Notes under the pieces: generated by a model
Seen by the model: only the letters and a program-made list of their open reading frames with translations
What the model was told of the DNA's origin: nothing
Databases searched by the model: none
DNA from: Zychaea mexicana
Taxonomy: Eukaryota > Mucoromycota > Mucoromycetes > Mucorales > Lichtheimiaceae
Assembly (NCBI RefSeq): GCF_025766255.1
Contig: NW_026516665.1
Coordinates: forward strand, 62,001-126,000
Direction of reading: 5' to 3'
DNA length: 64,000 nucleotides
Shown: piece after piece, positions 1 to 9,964 of the stretch
Position numbering within the stretch: the first letter of the stretch is position 1
How the letters are laid out: each line of letters begins with the position of its first letter
Made by a program: the position numbers and the translations under genes

Positions 1-359
1 AATAAGAAATTGAAAAGTAATTGATCAACACCACGTCTCACATGTGCCGACTCATCTTGGTATTTCACGGATTAACTAGGCTAAGGAAGAAGTTGTCATT
101 ATATTGGTCACGCAATTCGCATTAGCTACTATCCGAGGCATTGAGCCAAATAGACCCTTTACCCACGCACCCCCTATTACTTCATCCTATATGCTTAATC
201 AATAATAATGCATCTGTTCAATGTACAGTACATGCTGTGTGATAGTTACGCAGAACAAGACTTTGCTATAAATAGTGAGAACTTCTGCTATCATAATAAA
301 CCGGTTTATTTGTGAACCTAATATGGATTAGATCCATCGCCATTAAGCAATTTTCGATA
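1..359. other. left-edge stretch without a recognised gene
   Basis: AT-rich sequence with no supported exon. A possible intron acceptor at its right end leads into the gene remnant that follows. No SET or MYND coding sequence, which would be expected 5' of that remnant, is visible. Confidence 0.4.
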
Positions 360-790
360 GATTCAACAAAAAGTGGATAAGTCGGTAGAAGAACGACAGC
401 TTGTCGAGGCTTTGAAACTGCAGGATATGATCCACCATAAATCGGCACTGCGATGGGGTGAAGCAAAGGATAGGCTGAAACAAGGATATGTACAACGAGA
501 GAACTATGAAGAGGCTGCGCAATGGGTCATGACATCCCTCAAGAATGTGCGTGATACTTTTGGCCCTACGAGCATTGAAACATCGTGTGAATTGCTTAAG
601 CTCGCAATAATGTTTGCCGTGCGCAGCTCTCAAATAACGGAATATAGTTGTGTCTTTGATGGGGTATACTTTAAGCTTTACAGTTATCGAGTGCAAGACA
701 GGGATGACAAAGAAGTTAAAGATATTTTGGGGCTCAAATATACCAAGACCAGAGACGAACAGCTGGCTTTACGAGGCATTGGCAATATGT
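360..790 (+). pseudogene. remnant resembling the C-terminal helical region of a SET/MYND (SMYD-type) protein
   Basis: An open stretch follows a possible acceptor (TTTCGATAG). Its first 80 residues are helical and include the pattern FGPTSIETSCELLKLA, which resembles the TPR-like C-terminal part of SMYD lysine methyltransferases, where a G-x-x-S-x-E-x-x-x-EL-x-KLA pattern is common. The catalytic SET domain and the MYND finger are not in the window, there is no convincing ATG, and the reading frame beyond about residue 95 looks unlike the family. I read it as a 5'-truncated fragment, or the last exon of a gene cut by the window edge. It could also be an unrelated TPR-like protein. Confidence 0.35.
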
Positions 791-879
791 AAGAAAGGAG
801 CAGTTTGACGACTGTGTAATTTCTGGGTAATTTTGCAAACTTTGCCAATCTACGTCGATATGATAATATGTATGTATAG

Positions 880-1260
880 AGCGTTGATCAAGATCGTTTT
901 GGGAATACTGTGTTTAAACCGATATTCGATGAAATATTGCGTAACATTCCGTACACAAAAAGCGATGGTAGGTAATACTTTTAATTATTTTAACTAAGTG
1001 AGTTTATGTATTGTAATGCTGACCATGAATATCAAATTAGCCAATTCACTTCGTTAAGCAATCGGTACAAAGTCAAAGCAGATGCGACTCTCTCTGTTCT
1101 TATCAACGATGAGGAACTGCGCACACTGGTAGTCGAAGTAAAATCGTCTTTGGAAGTAAGCGAACAGGACTTTTCAAGTTGGCCGTAGAGATAAAAATCA
1201 TGCTTGATGCAATGATGGAAAGGCATTTTTTGCAGCCCAGTTGTTTATGGAGTTCTGGTA
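880..1260 (+). pseudogene. fragment of an unrecognised, probably expanded fungal gene family
   Basis: Two or three short open pieces can be read in order: one with FGNTVFKPIFDEIL, one with KADATLSVLINDEELRTLVVEVK, and a short downstream piece reading EIKIMLDAMM. The beta-rich VEVKSS segment followed by a helical ML-x-x-MM segment recalls uncharacterised proteins that occur in many copies in Mucorales-like genomes. I recall this only loosely and cannot name a family. The pieces are in different frames with stops between them, so the locus is either multi-exonic or, more likely, decayed. It lies next to the SMYD-like and RPT1 remnants. Confidence 0.28.
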
Positions 1261-1593
1261 GAGGTTAGTAGTATATATGATGTGCATATTTAGCAACCTC
1301 ATTGGATTGATGCTAATAGAATCTGATCAAATATACTAGGGTTCATCTTGCTCACAAATAAGATCTATCTTAAATATTCTTCACCTGCAATGGTTGCTCT
1401 TCTTCTTGTCAGCAGCGGATATGCTATATATTTCGTGCCACAAGTCCAGTCTCTGATTTCTTGAACCTGTAATGCTTCCGTTAGACCTGCTAGTAAAACC
1501 TTTCCCTTCTTCTTTTATCGATAACGACTTTGCTCGTGTTGTACACCTTACTCAAACGTGGATGTAACCATGCTTACTAACTGTCTACTTACA

Positions 1594-2170
1594 AATGAAT
1601 AATGTGGACGGTTTCGACCCACGAGGAAACATCAAGGTGCTGATGGCAACCAACAGACCTAATACCCTTGACCCTGCCTTGTTGCTACCGAGTCGTTTGG
1701 ATAGACGTGTAGAATTCGGTTTACCAGATTTGGAGGTAAAAATGCTTTTCGTGTGAGGCGTAGTGTGTATGTGTGTAGGGATGGGTGATATGAAACTTAA
1801 CGCTTTTCATGTATATTTTAAGGCAGTGCACATATATAAAGATTCACGCAAAAAGCACGAGTGTCGAGCGTGACTTTCGTTACGAACTTATTGCACGATT
1901 GTGTCCGAACGCAACGGGTGCTGAATTGCGAAGTGTCTGTACAGAAGCCGGTATGTTTGCCATCCGTGCAAGAAGAAAGGTGGCCACCGAAAAGGACTTT
2001 TTGGAAGCGGTCAACAAGGTTATCAAGGGTTATCAAAAGTTCTCCAGTACTCCCAAGGTAAACTTTATAACCATGTGCATATTGTTTGTGTCTTTATATG
2101 TATATTCAAAAATAGATTATCTAACATTCTATTCTTCTTTTTTATTATATAGTATCTTATGTGGAATTAG
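1594..2170 (+). pseudogene. RPT1: 5'-truncated copy of 26S proteasome regulatory ATPase subunit 7 (RPT1/PSMC2)
   Basis: Three exon-like pieces match the C-terminal third of the AAA+ ATPase Rpt1. Piece 1 (1594-1735) has [18 protein letters not shown] and the arginine-finger region SRLDRRVEF. Piece 2 (about 1823-2057) carries the second-region homology segment, including [20 protein letters not shown]. Piece 3 (2153-2170) encodes the terminal YLMWN and a stop. Walker A and Walker B, which should precede piece 1, are absent from the 1.5 kb upstream. The donor after piece 1 (GTAAAA) is in phase 0, but the only nearby acceptor keeps the family frame only in phase 1, so splicing would shift frame. 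A truncated, non-functional duplicate fits best. A functional RPT1 is expected elsewhere because the gene is essential. Confidence 0.8.
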
Positions 2171-2609
2171 AACCAGTATTATCATCATCATCAATAAACA
2201 AAGCTCGCGTCCCAATGAAACTTTCTGCTTTCGTCAAAACATGTTGTTGGGGACTGGATGGAGAAATGAGAAGGATCATCACTATGAGGGAACTGATATG
2301 ATATCACTCTAATAAGTAATGAACGATCGAGTCTGTGTCACGCCTGAAACCTACCGTCTTGTTTAACATCATCTACATTATAAGGTTAATTGCTCTATTG
2401 GTAAAACAAAGAATAGACGAAAAAGAAGAGAGTAAAGTGGCATGTAAATCAGCTGTTGTAGGAGCAGTTTTCATCGTGACGCGGATAGATGCTACTGTTT
2501 AACTAAGGGATCGTGAAGTATTTAATACTGAATAAAGTCCGGCAAATACTGCAAAAGATTACTGCAATTGCAATACTGCAAATTTACTGAGGCCCGCGCA
2601 AACATATAT
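2171..2609. other. intergenic, nothing recognised
   Basis: AT-rich sequence between the RPT1 remnant and repeat A1. No open frame with family similarity and no obvious repeat. Confidence 0.4.
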
Positions 2610-3150
2610 ATAATTGCACTGTGGTAAAAAACACATTATTACAGTGCCTGAAACATCATCAGCATTTAAAAGCATACACAGCAATTACTACGGCAACCAG
2701 CTAAGCACTGTAGCATAGAGACAATCCAAGCGAATTGTAAACATTATACTCGGATGATCCAGCTTATGTAAGGCTATAACCTGATATGGACTGACGCGAT
2801 ATGATGCATAGACGTATGTCATTTGTGATCTCTTAAATCTCTTAAACGATTACTTACCAAGAAAAGGGCGGCTGATGATGCACTCAGAATGGATGTCTTG
2901 TCACCACAAGTTATATTCGCGAATTAAAATCCAAAAAAAAAGGAAAAGTATCTGGAAAGGAGGGGATTGGGGTATGATAGCGGATAGCGTTATGCAAGTT
3001 GTTTAATATCTTATCACCAGGATGACTGAGCGTGTATTGGGTTGGAGTAAATATGCGCTGAACGCCGCACCCAGCGTCTTCATGGGATCCAGTGAAACAT
3101 TGTAGAAAGTCTCGGCCATTGTTGTATCAACTGTGGTGGCGTGTGTAACA
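2610..3150 (+). repeat. dispersed repeat A, copy 1 (empty-site copy)
   Basis: This segment matches 56470-57640 in the same orientation over several long blocks. Shared landmarks are AAACACATTATTAC, CGGCAACCAGCTAAGCA, GAATGGATGTCTTGTCAC, ATAGCGGATAG-GTTATGCAAG and TTGTAGAAAGTCTCGGCC. Copy 1 runs straight through a site near 3006-3020 (ATATCTTATCACCAG) where copy 2 carries an inserted LINE fragment. On the minus strand both copies share a short peptide pattern (AETFYN-x-SL), so the repeat may derive from a coding element, but no intact frame remains. Family unknown. Confidence 0.8.
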
Positions 3151-4590
3151 AAAATAAAAAACGCTCTCTTATACGAGCATATGCACACGGCAATCAGCGA
3201 TTGCCGATCCTCCAAGCCCGCAATGATGGATGGGGCAGCTTAAAATAGATTGTCAAGAGCAGATTATAGAGCAGCATGGCTGTTTTCAGCATAGTATTAT
3301 GCGCGTCATCCTAGAGCTACTATTATCCATACAGGCTGCTTCTTCAGGTTGATACTGTTGTTTGGTTTGCTCGTTTTATCCACCACCTGCCTGAGCAGCA
3401 GCGAATACAAAGTTAATCAGACGTGGTGTGACGTAATCGGCGTATGTGTGGGTGATGTATGGTGATATATGTGGGAAAAAAGCAATACAAAAAAAAGCAG
3501 GATGGTCGCCTCGTACGAGAGTCAAGCATGCATAATCTTAGCCTTGCTTCCGAGCACATGAGTTCGTCTTACGTGTACTCTCATGTTCTATGTGAAAGTT
3601 GTGCCAACAATGTTTTTGGTTAATCAAGGGGTTGAAAGGGGCGTGGCAAGCGAAACATACCATTAAACCGGTTCTCTCAGCTTAGAACAGCTTGCCTTAA
3701 GCAAAGTTGCTGCTGGTGTGCATAGCCTCCCAACAAATACTTCCTTTCGATTATTTTAGCGAGCAGAACTACGCGACCACAGAAATGTAAAAAAAAAGAA
3801 AGGTGAAAAGCGCGTACCAAAGTGTGATAAAGCGCGTTGTGATCGTGTTACTGTCGGCTACAATACAGAAGATCTGTCATTGTTCCCTGCATTGTTAGCC
3901 TGGACCTGTGGAGGTATTTTTACCTATTTAGCAGAGAAAAAAGGGAAGCGGGATGCATATAAAGGCAGTCATTTTCCGCAGCGTGTTGCTTCCTTGCTTT
4001 TTCTCTTTTTCACGATTAGGTACTTTCTTCTTTTTGTGGACCTAACGCGGGTTTTTGTAGGTCGTGGGTGGGTGATGATGCTTGTTCTGTAGGCACGGGT
4101 CGACTAAGGTAGGTGGCGCAGGTAAGTGATTGCAGGTAAGTGATTGCAGGCAAGTGGTCGCGATTGGTGAGACGGGACTGGGCATCTCAATACCAATCGA
4201 CCTTCGATGATCCACAAAGCAACCAAGACAAGACCCTAGCTTTGAGGTAGAGGGTTACGGGAGCAGATGTCGATGTACCATCCTGTGGTTGCTCCTGTCA
4301 GTACCTGCCTAAGAACAGGGAAGCTAAGAAGACATCGACACCCTTTAATTGATTAGTAGTATAAAGTATCAAATAAAAATGTTTTTTTTCTCTTCCCGTT
4401 CGTTGAACTTGTTTGTGCGTGTTTTATATTGTTGTTATACTTCTTCATATACGAGCGAGAGTCGTCATTCTCGCTCCTGATTGCACAGTGGAGACTTTTG
4501 CAACGAGCAATATAGTTGCCACGAGATCGTCGACAAAGTGATATTGATAACAGTGTTGGGGTTCGGGAACAGTGGAGTCGACATTTATAA
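3151..4590. other. intergenic sequence between repeats A1 and the minisatellite
   Basis: No recognised gene. Three tandem copies of a 14-bp unit (GCAGGTAAGTGATT and variants) lie at about 4120-4163. Around 4265-4350 two short complementary pairs occur (TGTCGATGT with ACATCGACA, and GGAGCA with TGCTCC), which could fold but show no known RNA family. A 70-codon open stretch at 3880-4092 looks like chance. Equivalent sequence is missing between copies A2 and B2, where the spacing is about 1.3 kb shorter. Confidence 0.4.
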
Positions 4591-4824
4591 CGCTCTATGG
4601 GAGCGATGGCAAACGCTCTATGGGAGAGATGGCAAACACTCTATGGGAGAGATGGCAAACACTTTATGGCCAGAGATGGCAAACACTTTATGGCCAGAGA
4701 TGGCAAACACTCTTGGGAGAAATGGCAAACGCTCTATGGGAGAATTGGCAAACACTCTGTGCGAGCAATGGCAAACACTCTATGGGAGAGATGTCTGGCA
4801 GAGATGGCGAACGCTCTATGCGAG
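4591..4824 (+). repeat. 23-bp minisatellite, about ten units
   Basis: About ten head-to-tail units of roughly 23 bp (consensus CRCTCTATGGGAGAGATGGC plus AAA). Units vary by substitutions and 1-bp indels (for example TATGGCCAGAG in two adjacent units and CTCTTGGGAG in the next), and one unit is extended. Because 23 is not a multiple of three, and the unit lacks stops, all three forward frames stay open across the array. That explains the three overlapping open frames here without implying a gene. Confidence 0.92.
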
Positions 4825-5004
4825 ACAGCCAGCACTAACCCAGCTTTAATTGTAAAAGGCTATTAACAAATAGAAGGGCTTCAAAGACACTCTCATTCTA
4901 CCGTTACCGAGCTTCACCACTTGTCCTTGGTATACACTTTGCTTTGCATCACGCGTACTTCACGGTCGTCAACTTCTGCGCCATTATTTCTAGATGTATA
5001 TGGC

Positions 5005-5725
5005 TTCTATTTATGTGAGCTTCTTGCTACAATATCAGTAATTTTTATTTTCTACAATGTCAACCATTCCCGGCACCTGCCATTTACTTTTTCTCTGGGA
5101 TCTTGTTGCTGAAACACTGTAAACCGTGTCTGTGCGCCTTGTGGCCCGACAGGCGGCGACACTGTCGGGGCACGCCCTGCATGGTACCGGTGAAACATAT
5201 TTCGTAGGACTATCAAAACACGCAGACCACATACGCCTTCTTCTTGACAGCTTGACCGTGTCTCTTCAACACCTCTACTTCACATGGTATCTTCCCTGCC
5301 ATTTTACTTTCCCACCTGCTGATTGAATGACGAATTACAAGTCACGTGACGTGTTTTTTTAAGACAGGGGTTTGAGTTCAAAAAGCATAAATACGCCCAT
5401 ATTTTTCAGGCCATTTCGTTTTTTCTCTTCACTCTTTCTTTCCTTCATTTTTCTATTTCCTTCACTCCCTTGGATCCTCCTGGTCTTCCTCTTGGCTCTT
5501 CCCTTGGTCCTGGTCTTTCTCTTGGCTCTTCCCTTGGTCCTGGTCCTGCCTCTGTCGGTCCTGGTCTTTGCCTCTGTCGGTCCTGGTCTCAGCCTTTTTC
5601 CCGTGGTCCCTGGCTGCCTACAACAGGTCCCTGCTTTGGGCTGTCCAGTCTGGCGTTCAACGGTGTTGGTCACAACCGGTTTGCAGGCGAGATCAGAGGA
5701 CGGAGAAATCCTTTTGAAATAGAAA
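5005..5725 (+). repeat. dispersed repeat B, copy 1
   Basis: Matches 58228-58955 in the same orientation with many shared blocks, including CACGCCCTGCATG, TACGCCTTCTTCTTGAC, the TCACGTGA block, TTTTTCAGGCCATT, the pyrimidine-rich stretch, GCCTTTTTCCCGTGGTCC and GGCGAGATCAGAGGACGG. It contains internal tandem units: a 30-bp unit (CTTGGCTCTTCCCTTGGTCC core) twice and a shorter CCTCTGTCGGTCCTGGTC unit twice. Open frames exist on both strands but are not conserved in length or frame between the copies, so I do not call a protein. It lies about 2 kb downstream of repeat A1, the same order as A2-B2. Confidence 0.85.
5324..5390 (+). promoter_or_regulatory. conserved E-box/CT-rich block in repeat B1 (possible element promoter)
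   Basis: About 60 bp centred on the palindrome TCACGTGA are nearly identical to copy B2 (58577-58640), although flanking sequence differs much more. The block continues with a T-run, AGGGG, and TAAATACGCCCA, then a CT-rich stretch. E-box, AT-rich box and CT tract in this order resemble a fungal core promoter. Promoter function is inference from layout only. Confidence 0.4.
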
Positions 5726-7719
5726 CAAACGTTAATTATTAGGGCATTTACTTTCATTTTCAAGCATTTACAAGTGGCTTTCTTGCAAAAGAAGCCCGGT
5801 TTGCTCGAAACATTGCCACTGAGCTTTGCTTCACACAAGAGCCTTCCGAAAGTCTGGGGTACGACTCAAACTGCCCCTGATTAACGGTAAAAAACGTTAG
5901 GTAAGAGACACAGAACACTTTTGAATGGTTGTTATCTCTTCAATCTTAATTTCTGGAAAACTTCTGATAACATGTTCTTAATTATTATTATTTTTTTTTC
6001 TTTTTCATAATTGCAGGTACGCGATGCTGCTTGGGATCACTTCTTCTCTCCCTTTTACTTTTTCTTTGAGGGCATCTCATGTCAGCAGACTGCCCAAAGT
6101 GTGCAGCGAGCGTGCGGGTTTGAGGGTTGGCCGCCTTTGGACCTGCTGTGCATGGCGGGCTGATATGAGCATGCCTAGTGGTCCTAAACCGTAACCGGCA
6201 CCAAGTATATGCCCTCTGCGAGTATTCAGAGTAAGCGAGGACGAATCCCTACTTGTCCGGCGACCAGTGGCTGCGAAGCCTTTCTTTATATCTATTTTCC
6301 AAGAGCTCCAAGTGTAGCTAGTCCTGCATCTCTGACCGTGGCTGGCTGCTCCTGGGGCATTCTTACACCATCAAGGGAACCTTCTGCTGTTTGAGTCACT
6401 CGCGCAGTTGTGTACTCCCGAGTGGGTTTGTGGACACTGGGGAAGGGCTTGCCTCTCAGTTAGGAACTCTCTCTGCGATTTTTATTTATTACATTCACCT
6501 TTTTTTTACACCCTCTTCTTCTTCAACGATGACGCGGTCCCGAGCAGCGGCGCGTCTTTAACTGCGAGGGCTATTGTCTGGTGGACTTATCAATGAAGAG
6601 AGCAGGTATCATGGAAAATGGGGAGGGTGGATGGAGTGGGATGATATGCTAGTTAGACAAAAATTACGCTTGCGTGGTTTTCTCTTTTTCTTGTAGTTGC
6701 AGGAACCGCACCTTTCGACAAGTGTTACGTTTGGCTGGACAGCGAAAAGTTGATGTGTACTGGGCCGCCATGCTGGCGAGCGCGGGGCTAACTAAATCCG
6801 TGTCGTTAAAGTGAGCGTGTGTGCCGAGTAGTGGATGGGGTGCGGGGTAATGTGGGCTAACATGTTCCTTATTGTGAAATCAGAAGTGATTGACTAATCA
6901 TTGATAATGTAGGCGCTTAATACTTAATGCTTCCACGTCGTCAAAAAACAAATGTTTATAATCTTCAAACGCTGTGGAAAAGCCTTCAATGTCTTCTGAA
7001 GGCTTTTATAAACAATATATTACCATCTTGGAATTTCATACGCGTGCTTGATGTTTTACTGGGTCTAGGTCCCGATTGTCCTAGTTTTTACACGATAGAT
7101 TCATCTTGTTTATTATATGTATATTAAAGTGGTAGAATGAAACACATACATTAACAAACAGACATACTATCAGAACTTTCTGTTTCTTTAAAACATTGTA
7201 AAAAGTGCAAAGTGAGCGATGGTGTCGATTAGGACAAAGGTCTTAAACTGTTTTGAGCGTGGAGATTAATCTAGCTTTATTGAAAGTCTCCAACGTCATG
7301 GGAAGCGTGTATTTAAGCTATCGGTTCCTCTTCTTCTGGATCGGTTGCCCATCTCTACTACTTAGTAACATGCTATGATGACTGATCAAAGTCTTGTCAG
7401 AACTTGTGTAGAAGTCGCTATATATATCGCGACCCCTCTTTAATACTGGCGCTACCTGGTGTACCTGTTGATAGGCCCATTGCCCCATTTACATAAGCTG
7501 AATCACCGGAAAGATTTATTTCCAGGCTTTACATAATCAAAGTGAATTGTCTGGCCGATTGCCATAGTGTATAATTATCTGTGTATGCTATTGGTGTTTA
7601 ACCGAGTTTCTCATTATGATGTATTAGGAAGTGTAATAATGTGTGGTTGCGTCCTATAGTTTCTTTCAATGAAAAACTAGCAGCGGAGGATCTACGAAAA
7701 TGCATGCACGCTATTCCCA
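5726..7719. other. long gene-poor stretch
   Basis: About 2 kb with only short, unconvincing open frames. The sequence around 6000-6830 is more GC-rich than its surroundings and has possible splice signals (TTGCAG near 6016 and GTTGCAG near 6703), but no reading matches a family I know. Nothing else is visible. Confidence 0.35.
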
Positions 7720-9062
7720 GTGCCTCTTTGGTATGTGGTTTTTAGGATTCAATGGTATATGTACAGTGGTTCCCCGTATAATTTCAACGTCAAAGGGGGT
7801 CTAAATGTCATCCGAGTCCAGCTCTTCTGTGGTGGTGGCACGGAGCTGAACCTCAAGCCAATGATGTATTACCGAGTTTACTTTCCAGCATTAATGATCG
7901 TTTCAGTCGCCCAATTAGGGAAATCTGCACCGGCGATCGGCGATTTTGAGTGGCAGAAGCTTTACACTCTACCCGCACTACATATTACCGCTTTTCTAAA
8001 GTACTGGTCATTCGAAGCATTTAGGAAGCTGGCAAGTCTGCACTCTGGAGGCGCAACTGAATCGACATGCCTCTGCAGCTTCTTTGTGACTTATGCTAGA
8101 AGATGACTTGTATCAAACCTGTTGTCAACAAAATTTTCGTACAGTACTGCGTCCATGGATCGGACGCAGTACACCCTTTTTTATAAACAACAATAAACCA
8201 GTCGAACCATTCGCCCCGAGCCCAACCTCCACCGCTCAATTTTTTCTCGGAAGGCCTTCGCATGAAGAAGCCGAACGTTGACAGACAGGACAAAAGAGCT
8301 TCATAACTTGGCTAAGCATCATTGGGGGAGCAAGAGCCTAATTATCATGGCGCAAATAATGTATTAGATGCATCTTCAAGGTCGTAGAGGCAGCATAATG
8401 AAATCTCTATGAAAAAAGAAAAGCAAGGCGTCGTTTGGCAGCCATCATGGTACTAGTAGGCTCTTACGTTATATCGAACTGCCTTCTTCGAAGACGACGG
8501 TCTAACTCTCAGGTGATGCTGGTTTCCAGTGGCGTACCTTACTCTAAACATCTTTTGGAGTTATATCGCGCTTGTTAGCCTTGGAAAGACTGAGCGAGAC
8601 TCTTCGGACTCGAGCGCCCCATCAAGATGTCAATGTTCTCACGGATTCTCTCATCAAAAATGTGTTTCATCCACCCAGAGTGTTTAACGCGTATCGAGGT
8701 TTTGAAAGGCCTGTGCCGCTAGATCGGCCATTAGGAATCTCGTACAGGCACAAGCTAATGGTGGAGCAGCTACTGTAGGTCCAGGCGACAAGGATCCAGA
8801 TACTACTTAAAGGCTAATTTAAATGATGGATAAAGCTAATTCGTTCGCCAGTTTAGCAGTCAAGGAAATCTTCGAGCCTTATCAAGTAGCCATGTTCTTT
8901 GAGCGCATGCAGCAGTTGCCCAAACTACATGCCTTTGTCCCGCGGGCAGTGATCATGAACATATTGGCTGTTGTATTTTCCTTCGATTTAACTTATCGCT
9001 GTAGACGTAGACAGGAAGGTTTTATTATTAATGAATACGACGGTGTGAACACTGCGTCCTAA
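7720..9062 (+). other. scattered unassigned open segments, possible decayed or orphan gene
   Basis: Three forward open pieces lie close together: 7720-8106 (128 codons), 8572-8778 (68 codons, with a charged helical start ALERLSETLRTRAP) and 8823-9062 (79 codons, with EPYQVAMFFERMQQLPKL). They have protein-like composition, but I recognise no domain and find no phase-compatible exon chain linking all three. They could be exons of an orphan gene, remnants, or chance. Confidence 0.2.
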
Positions 9063-9964
9063 GGGACATACTTGCTCGCGTCAGATTTAAATTGTATCGA
9101 TATTCTGTCTTGCAAGTAAAACTATAGAAGGTGGGTCACAATATTGTCCGGCATGACTTATTTCATCAGGTACTGAGCATACATCGAAGTATGTTGAAGG
9201 AAAAGTCATCTTTTCGTTCGGAGCAAAATGGAAAAGACTGGGTGAGCTATCTAGACCACTCGATTGGCTCCAACTCTAGGACACGGTAACAGCAGCAGTA
9301 GCAGTAGAAGAAGATGGCAATGATCAATGTATTTGACTTTAGCATGAGAGTATCATAGAAGAAAAAGGAACATGGGCGCAGACACCGAATAAAGGAGAAT
9401 TAATGTCATTAGAAGAAAATGATGCTTTTACCGGTCCGGTGTTCCGCATACATATTATGCAAAAAGACACACAGACCACATAACTTACGTAGCAAGTCGT
9501 CACTCTTAGCATCTATGTGACAGAAGCCAACAATATGTAGTGTTATTATACCAACCTGATGCGTCTTTGAAACCGATTGTTTCTGCTTAAGAAAATGTGC
9601 CGTATGTAATAGAAAAAGCAGAGGTTGAGATCTAGAAAAAGATTTAACGCGCGAAGGTGCGTATGAGTTCTTATCTTCAACAGGCGCGTGATTGTGCTAT
9701 CTGTAAATGTGTCAAGGCTTTGTAATATCTATATAAAATCATTGAACAAATACAGATTTTGTAGCGTATAAGTTACCAACACGACCGTTACATTATCATG
9801 TTTAGAACAAGCTGAACAAATGTGTTCATCAGGCAATTATACACAGAATACCGCATATTGTAGCACTTGCGGAGTACAATGCCAGCCGCCAGACTTTAGG
9901 TCCCTGCCAACAGCTCCTTTCTCTACTAGAGATCATTAATTTTTTTACCCGCGATCTCAAAGCC
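9063..9964. other. upstream region of TAF6
   Basis: No recognised gene. A short run of GCA/GTA triplets (about 9290-9310) is the only simple repeat. The right part should hold the TAF6 promoter, but I see no distinctive element. Confidence 0.4.

Noticed and set aside
4481..4866. Three overlapping forward frames with MANTLWERWQ-like repeats
   Set aside because: A by-product of the stop-free 23-bp minisatellite; all three frames being open argues against selection for one protein.
5359..5838. 159-codon minus-strand frame in repeat B1 (Arg/Lys/Thr-rich)
   Set aside because: The corresponding frame in B2 is much shorter and shifted; the repeated KRKTRTKGRA comes from the 30-bp tandem unit, so no conserved protein is supported.
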